Below are positions 8,058 through 10,613 of a DNA stretch of 10,613 nucleotides, piece after piece (the first letter of the stretch is position 1; every line of letters begins with the position of its first letter). The notes beneath the pieces were generated by a model. It saw only the letters and a program-made list of their open reading frames with translations, was not told the DNA's origin and ran no database searches. Position numbers and translations under genes: made by a program. The DNA is from Dunaliella salina. Taxonomy: Eukaryota > Chlorophyta > Chlorophyceae > Chlamydomonadales > Dunaliellaceae. Where the stretch lies: positions 56,305-66,917 of the forward strand of contig MU069489.1 of the NCBI GenBank assembly GCA_002284615.2, in the 5' to 3' direction.

Positions 8058-8262
8058 AACTGGTCCGATTGGCCCCACAGGTGTGTTCCAAGAGTGCTGG
8101 TTAACCCTGTGGGAACCAAGTTTGGGGCTGTGCAAGAATTTGCCAATCAGTCAGACTGGCCTGATCTGCACAACTGGACCTGTTGGCCCACAGCTGTGTT
8201 TCAGGAATGTCGGTCAGTGCCGTGGGCCCGAGATTTGGGGCAGTGCACATTTTTGTCGCTGA
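8058..8262. repeat. 114-bp imperfect tandem duplication
   Basis: AACTGGTCCGATTGGCC at 8058 and AACTGGACCTGTTGGCC at 8172 start two diverged copies that share a CACAG-TGTGTT string and a later GGGGC-GTGCA string. The second copy ends at the (TG)n tract. Confidence 0.65.
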
Positions 8263-8265
8263 CAC

Positions 8266-8267
<2 letters not shown>

Positions 8268-8350
<83 letters not shown>
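8268..8350. repeat. (TG)41 microsatellite followed by alternating CG-rich DNA
   Basis: About 41 TG units, preceded by GACACAC and followed by CCTCGCGTGCGCGCATGCGC. Like the two earlier TG tracts, its 3' side passes quickly into alternating CG/TG/CA sequence. Confidence 0.96.
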
Positions 8351-8352
<2 letters not shown>

Positions 8353-8442
8353 TCGCGTGCGCGCATGCGCTCACCAATTGGTCCGAGGCAAGACCTTATT
8401 TCCAAGTGTACACCTGACGGTGGAAGATCAGAGTCTTAAGCG

Positions 8443-8579
8443 TGCTTTGTGATCCTCCGCTTTCCTTTCACATGTGCATGCAAGCCCATACTCCGTGATC
8501 CTGCGTTCTCCGTGTGTCCTTGCGTGGGCACATGCTTTGTGATCCTCCGCTTTCCTTTCACATGTGCATGCAAGCCCAT
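8443..8579. repeat. 90-bp-spaced exact 47-bp direct repeat
   Basis: A 47-bp segment beginning TGCTTTGTGATCCTCCGC and ending CATGCAAGCCCAT occurs at 8443-8489 and again, unchanged, at 8533-8579. The identity indicates a recent duplication within the wider CATGCAAGCCCATGCT family of this region. Confidence 0.9.
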
Positions 8580-8639
8580 GCTCCCATGCTTGACGGTGTC
8601 CGACGGCAACTTTTTAAATGTGCTTATTTGATCCCCCAT

Positions 8640-9165
8640 GCTCCTTTTCCGCTCGCATGCGACCCCATGCTCTGTTTGCTCAACCAGGCCCACTCGCTGA
8701 ATTGCGAAGCATGCTCCTGTGATCCCACACTTCCCAGTTGTGTGTCTGCATGCGAGCCCTGGATGTTTTGGCTGGTCAAGTCCATGTCCACTCTCGGGGT
8801 CTCATGTGTACAAGTTGTCCCCCAAGCTCCAACCACATGTGCATGCAAGCCCATGCTCTTTCTGCTCGACCAGGGCCACTTGCTGAGGCACAAAGCATTC
8901 TCATGTGACACCTCACTTCCCCGTGACGTGTGCATGCAAGCTCACGCTCAGCATGCGCTGAGACCCATGTGCATGTGTTCACCTAGGGTTGGGTGAAGAG
9001 GGTTTAGAAGTCGGCAAAAGAGGCTTGGAAAGAGGGCTTAAAAACAGAGTATTTTTGAACCTCATCTGCCACATGTTCAACCCGCTTTGCCACTGCTCAA
9101 CCCTCCACCCTAATATCTCCCAAGCTCCATCCGTATGTGCATGCAAGCCCATGCTTATTCTGTCT
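8640..9165. repeat. Diverged repeats on a GCATGC-(A/G)A(G/C)CCCATGCT core
   Basis: Related blocks begin near 8652 and 8838. Each has the core, then TGCTC(A/G)ACCAGG, then CCACT(C/T)GCTGA, then GCAT-CTC-TGTGA, and closes with another GCATGC(A/G)AGC string. A further copy of AAGCTCCA-CC-(C)-TATGTGCATGCAAGC lies near 9123-9152, matching 8824-8848. No single regular period holds, so this looks like repeated local duplication followed by decay. No protein is indicated. Confidence 0.7.
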
Positions 9166-9258
9166 TTCATTAGCACATGCAAGGAAATCCTGGGAGATTC
9201 TTTGAAAGGAGCCCGACAAGAGGTCCGCACGGCTGAAACCAGGGTCCCATCCATGCAG

Positions 9259-9443
9259 GCTTCAGCAGCGATGACAATCTGTACAGGTGCTCTTCCTGCG
9301 TACGAACCACCAAATTATTGGTGCGCGCGCTCTCGCAGGCCCTGGCTACCTTTTCTCGGCCGAGCATGCGCGAGAGCTCAGCCAAAGCAGGCCCCGGGCC
9401 CAGGACTCAGCACTTCCTGATGCGTGCATGCAAGCATTGCCAG
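9259..9443 (+). CDS. Candidate internal exon, strand uncertain, function unknown
   Basis: On the + strand, CATCCATGCAG ends at 9258 (weak pyrimidine tract) and the donor-like CAG/GTGAGT falls at 9443/9444. The enclosed frame gives about 61 residues containing LYRCSSC near residue 8 and ACKHC near its end, two CxxC pairs about 44 residues apart that could bind zinc. Third positions are about 74 percent G/C by hand count. On the - strand the same DNA is also open, from about 9403 down to a TAA at about 9170, with the same third-position bias and a more balanced, helix-like peptide (ELSRMLGREKVARACESART). The + reading has the better splice donor; the - reading has the more protein-like composition. 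I recognise neither. At most one is likely to be real. Confidence 0.3.
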
Positions 9444-9567
9444 GTGAGTGGTTGGGGAAGTGCTAGCATCCTGGGTGCCTTGGAAAGGCTGTGGATGCTC
9501 CTGAAGGCATTGCCAGGCAAGTGTTGGGGGGAGTGCTCAGCATCTTGGGTGCTTGTGGAAAGGCTTC
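9432..9567. repeat. 73-bp tandem duplication spanning the candidate donor site
   Basis: Copy 1 begins AAGCATTGCCAGGTGAGTGG (9432) and copy 2 begins AGGCATTGCCAGGCAAGTG (9505). Both continue with GGGG-AGTGCT-AGCATC-TGGGTGC-T-GGAAAGGCT. The GTGAGT string at 9444 corresponds to GCAAGT at 9517, so a GT donor in one copy aligns with a GC donor in the other. Confidence 0.85.
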
Positions 9568-9599
9568 CTCTGTGGCCAGCACCTTTTGTCAGCTTGTAG

Positions 9600-9992
9600 G
9601 TGCAACTCATGCAGAAAGAGAGTGTTTGCTTGACTGTTGAGGCCTGTTCCCAGTGGCCACCAGCTGCTTATTTGGAGGATTGACATGGCTCGCACTTTCC
9701 ATGGCTGATTGCAACGGCCGACGCGCTTCCCCGCCGGCCATCGCGATCAGCAAAGAGCCTCAAATGAGAGGGTGGTGAGGTTGACAGCACAAAAGGGTTC
9801 ATGCTCATGAATGTCCCTTCGAGGATAGGATCAAGAGATGGGCTCCATCCACATAATTGTGTGCAAAAGTGAATACAGAAGCAAAGCCACAGGTGCAACC
9901 TGACCAAGCAAAGTTGCATGGATGTATGTGAATTCCTTCAGAATGGTACACGCACCATGGAAGTCGAAATTCTGGGGCAAGGAAAGGTTGGT
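9600..9992. other. Stretch without supported gene or repeat
   Basis: This region contains a small GC-rich patch (about 9715-9760) that is open on both strands over roughly 25-80 codons, but no frame resembles a known family and no good splice pair frames it. No RNA gene or tandem repeat is seen. Confidence 0.4.
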
Positions 9993-10180
9993 GTCAGATA
10001 GGACCAGTTAGTTTTGACATCAGGTCAAGTGAAACCATAAAATATGGTGGACTTCGTCAGGTGGGACCAGGTAGTTTTGACATCAGGTCAAGTGAAACCA
10101 TAAAATATGGTGGAACTAAACTTCAGGTGAGACCAAAAGGCTTTGATGGGCCATGTCAGGTGGGTCCAGGTAATTGTGAA
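9993..10180. repeat. 63-bp tandem repeat, two good copies plus decayed ones
   Basis: GTCAG(A/G)T(A/G)GGACCAG starts copies at 9993 and 10056. A 43-bp segment beginning TAGTTTTGACATCAGGTCAA is identical at 10009-10051 and 10072-10114. Two shorter relatives, TTCAGGTGAGACCA near 10122 and GTCAGGTGGGTCCAGGTA near 10155, continue the series. Confidence 0.88.
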
Positions 10181-10368
10181 AGTTTTTTCGGTTAAATTCA
10201 TTGCAAGTTGCTCTGAGGGTTGCACCCAATCCCAAGCACTGGCCCGGGGAGAGGCCCCTTGCCAGACCTGCCTACTCCCCCATAAGCCATGGCCTGTTGA
10301 GCACAGATTGCGCTCACCCTCTGGAATTCATGGAAAACACAAGAGCTCTGCACTTTGCGGCATGCGTC
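10181..10368. other. Short gap without recognised feature
   Basis: Frames are open on both strands (for example 10143-10460 on +) but continue into the 91-bp array and show no conserved-looking segment. Confidence 0.4.
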
Positions 10369-10613
10369 AGGTCTTGGGCTGCAGGTTGATGCCTCCCTCT
10401 CTCCCTCCCTCTCTCTCTCCCTCTCTCCTTTGCACTCGCGCTCAGACATGCGTGCAATAAGGTCTTGGGCTGCTGGTTGATGCCTCCCTCTCTCCCTCCC
10501 TCTCTCTCTCTCTCCCTCTCTCCTTTGCACTCACGCTCAGGCATGCAATAAGGTCTTGGGCTGCAGGTTGATGCCTCACTCTCTCCCTCCCTCTCTCTTT
10601 CCCTCTCTCCTTT
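10369..10613. repeat. 91-bp tandem array with polypyrimidine tracts, cut by window end
   Basis: Units start at 10369, 10460 and 10551, each beginning AGGTCTTGGGCTGC and TTGATGCCTC, followed by a CT/CCCT-rich run of about 40 bases, then CTCCTTTGCACTC-CGCTCAG and a CATGC string. The third unit is interrupted by the end of the window inside its pyrimidine run, so the array may continue. The - strand frames through it (Arg/Glu/Gly repeats) are purine-run artefacts. Confidence 0.95.

Noticed and set aside
7543..8262. 239-codon open frame with a collagen-like GPTGPIGPTG stretch
   Set aside because: Most of it is a 112-bp tandem repeat read in changing frames; the Gly-Pro stretch is about ten residues, too short for collagen.
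9668..9919. 83-codon open frame on the - strand with a LFADRDGRRGSASA segment recalling EF-hand/EH-type loops
   Set aside because: The calcium-loop spacing and residues are not met, the N-terminal part is Cys/Leu-rich low quality, and the opposite strand is also partly open.

Overview
The window looks like nuclear, non-coding DNA of a eukaryote. I see no bacterial gene layout, no long unbroken coding region and no RNA gene. GC is near half by eye. CpG is not depleted (many GCGC, CGCG and ACGCG strings), which argues against a vertebrate. Long (TG)n tracts, TGCAG strings that could be splice acceptors, and two short stretches with high G/C at third codon positions would fit a green alga of the Dunaliella/Chlamydomonas kind. 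That is an inference of low to moderate confidence; no gene here fixes the organism.

The dominant content is local repetition. From left to right: a 107-bp duplication (160-374); 36-bp and 84-bp direct repeats (642-932); (TG)n, (GGAT)n and (TG)n microsatellites (1076-1650); a 48-bp degenerate repeat (1785-1975); a plain AT-richer stretch (1976-2598); a purine-rich tract (2741-2912); a 177-223 bp repeat (3112-3600); a 42-bp array with an inverted copy (3674-3946); (CA)n and a 129-bp duplication (4526-4938); a 28-bp x5 array (5346-5485); a second, unrelated 28-bp array broken by a transposon (5724-6076); a ~99-bp array (6090-6960); a palindrome-rich patch (7061-7225); a 112-bp array (7478-7985); a 114-bp duplication and (TG)n (8058-8350); a family built on a CATGCAAGCCCATGCT core (8443-9150); a 73-bp duplication (9432-9567); a 63-bp repeat (9993-10180); and a 91-bp array running off the right edge (10369-10613).

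The best-supported single feature is a 261-bp non-autonomous hAT-type MITE at 5747-6007. It has perfect 16-bp terminal inverted repeats and a perfect 8-bp target-site duplication. It sits inside the first unit of a three-unit 28-bp tandem repeat, so the two intact sister units show what the empty target looked like.

Two segments could be exons. One is 5504-5677 (+), a possible terminal exon ending in TAA. The other is 9259-9443, open on both strands, with a consensus-like GTGAGT donor on +. Neither matches a protein family I recognise. If either is real, most of the window is probably intron and intergenic sequence; no working set of genes can be reconstructed from it.
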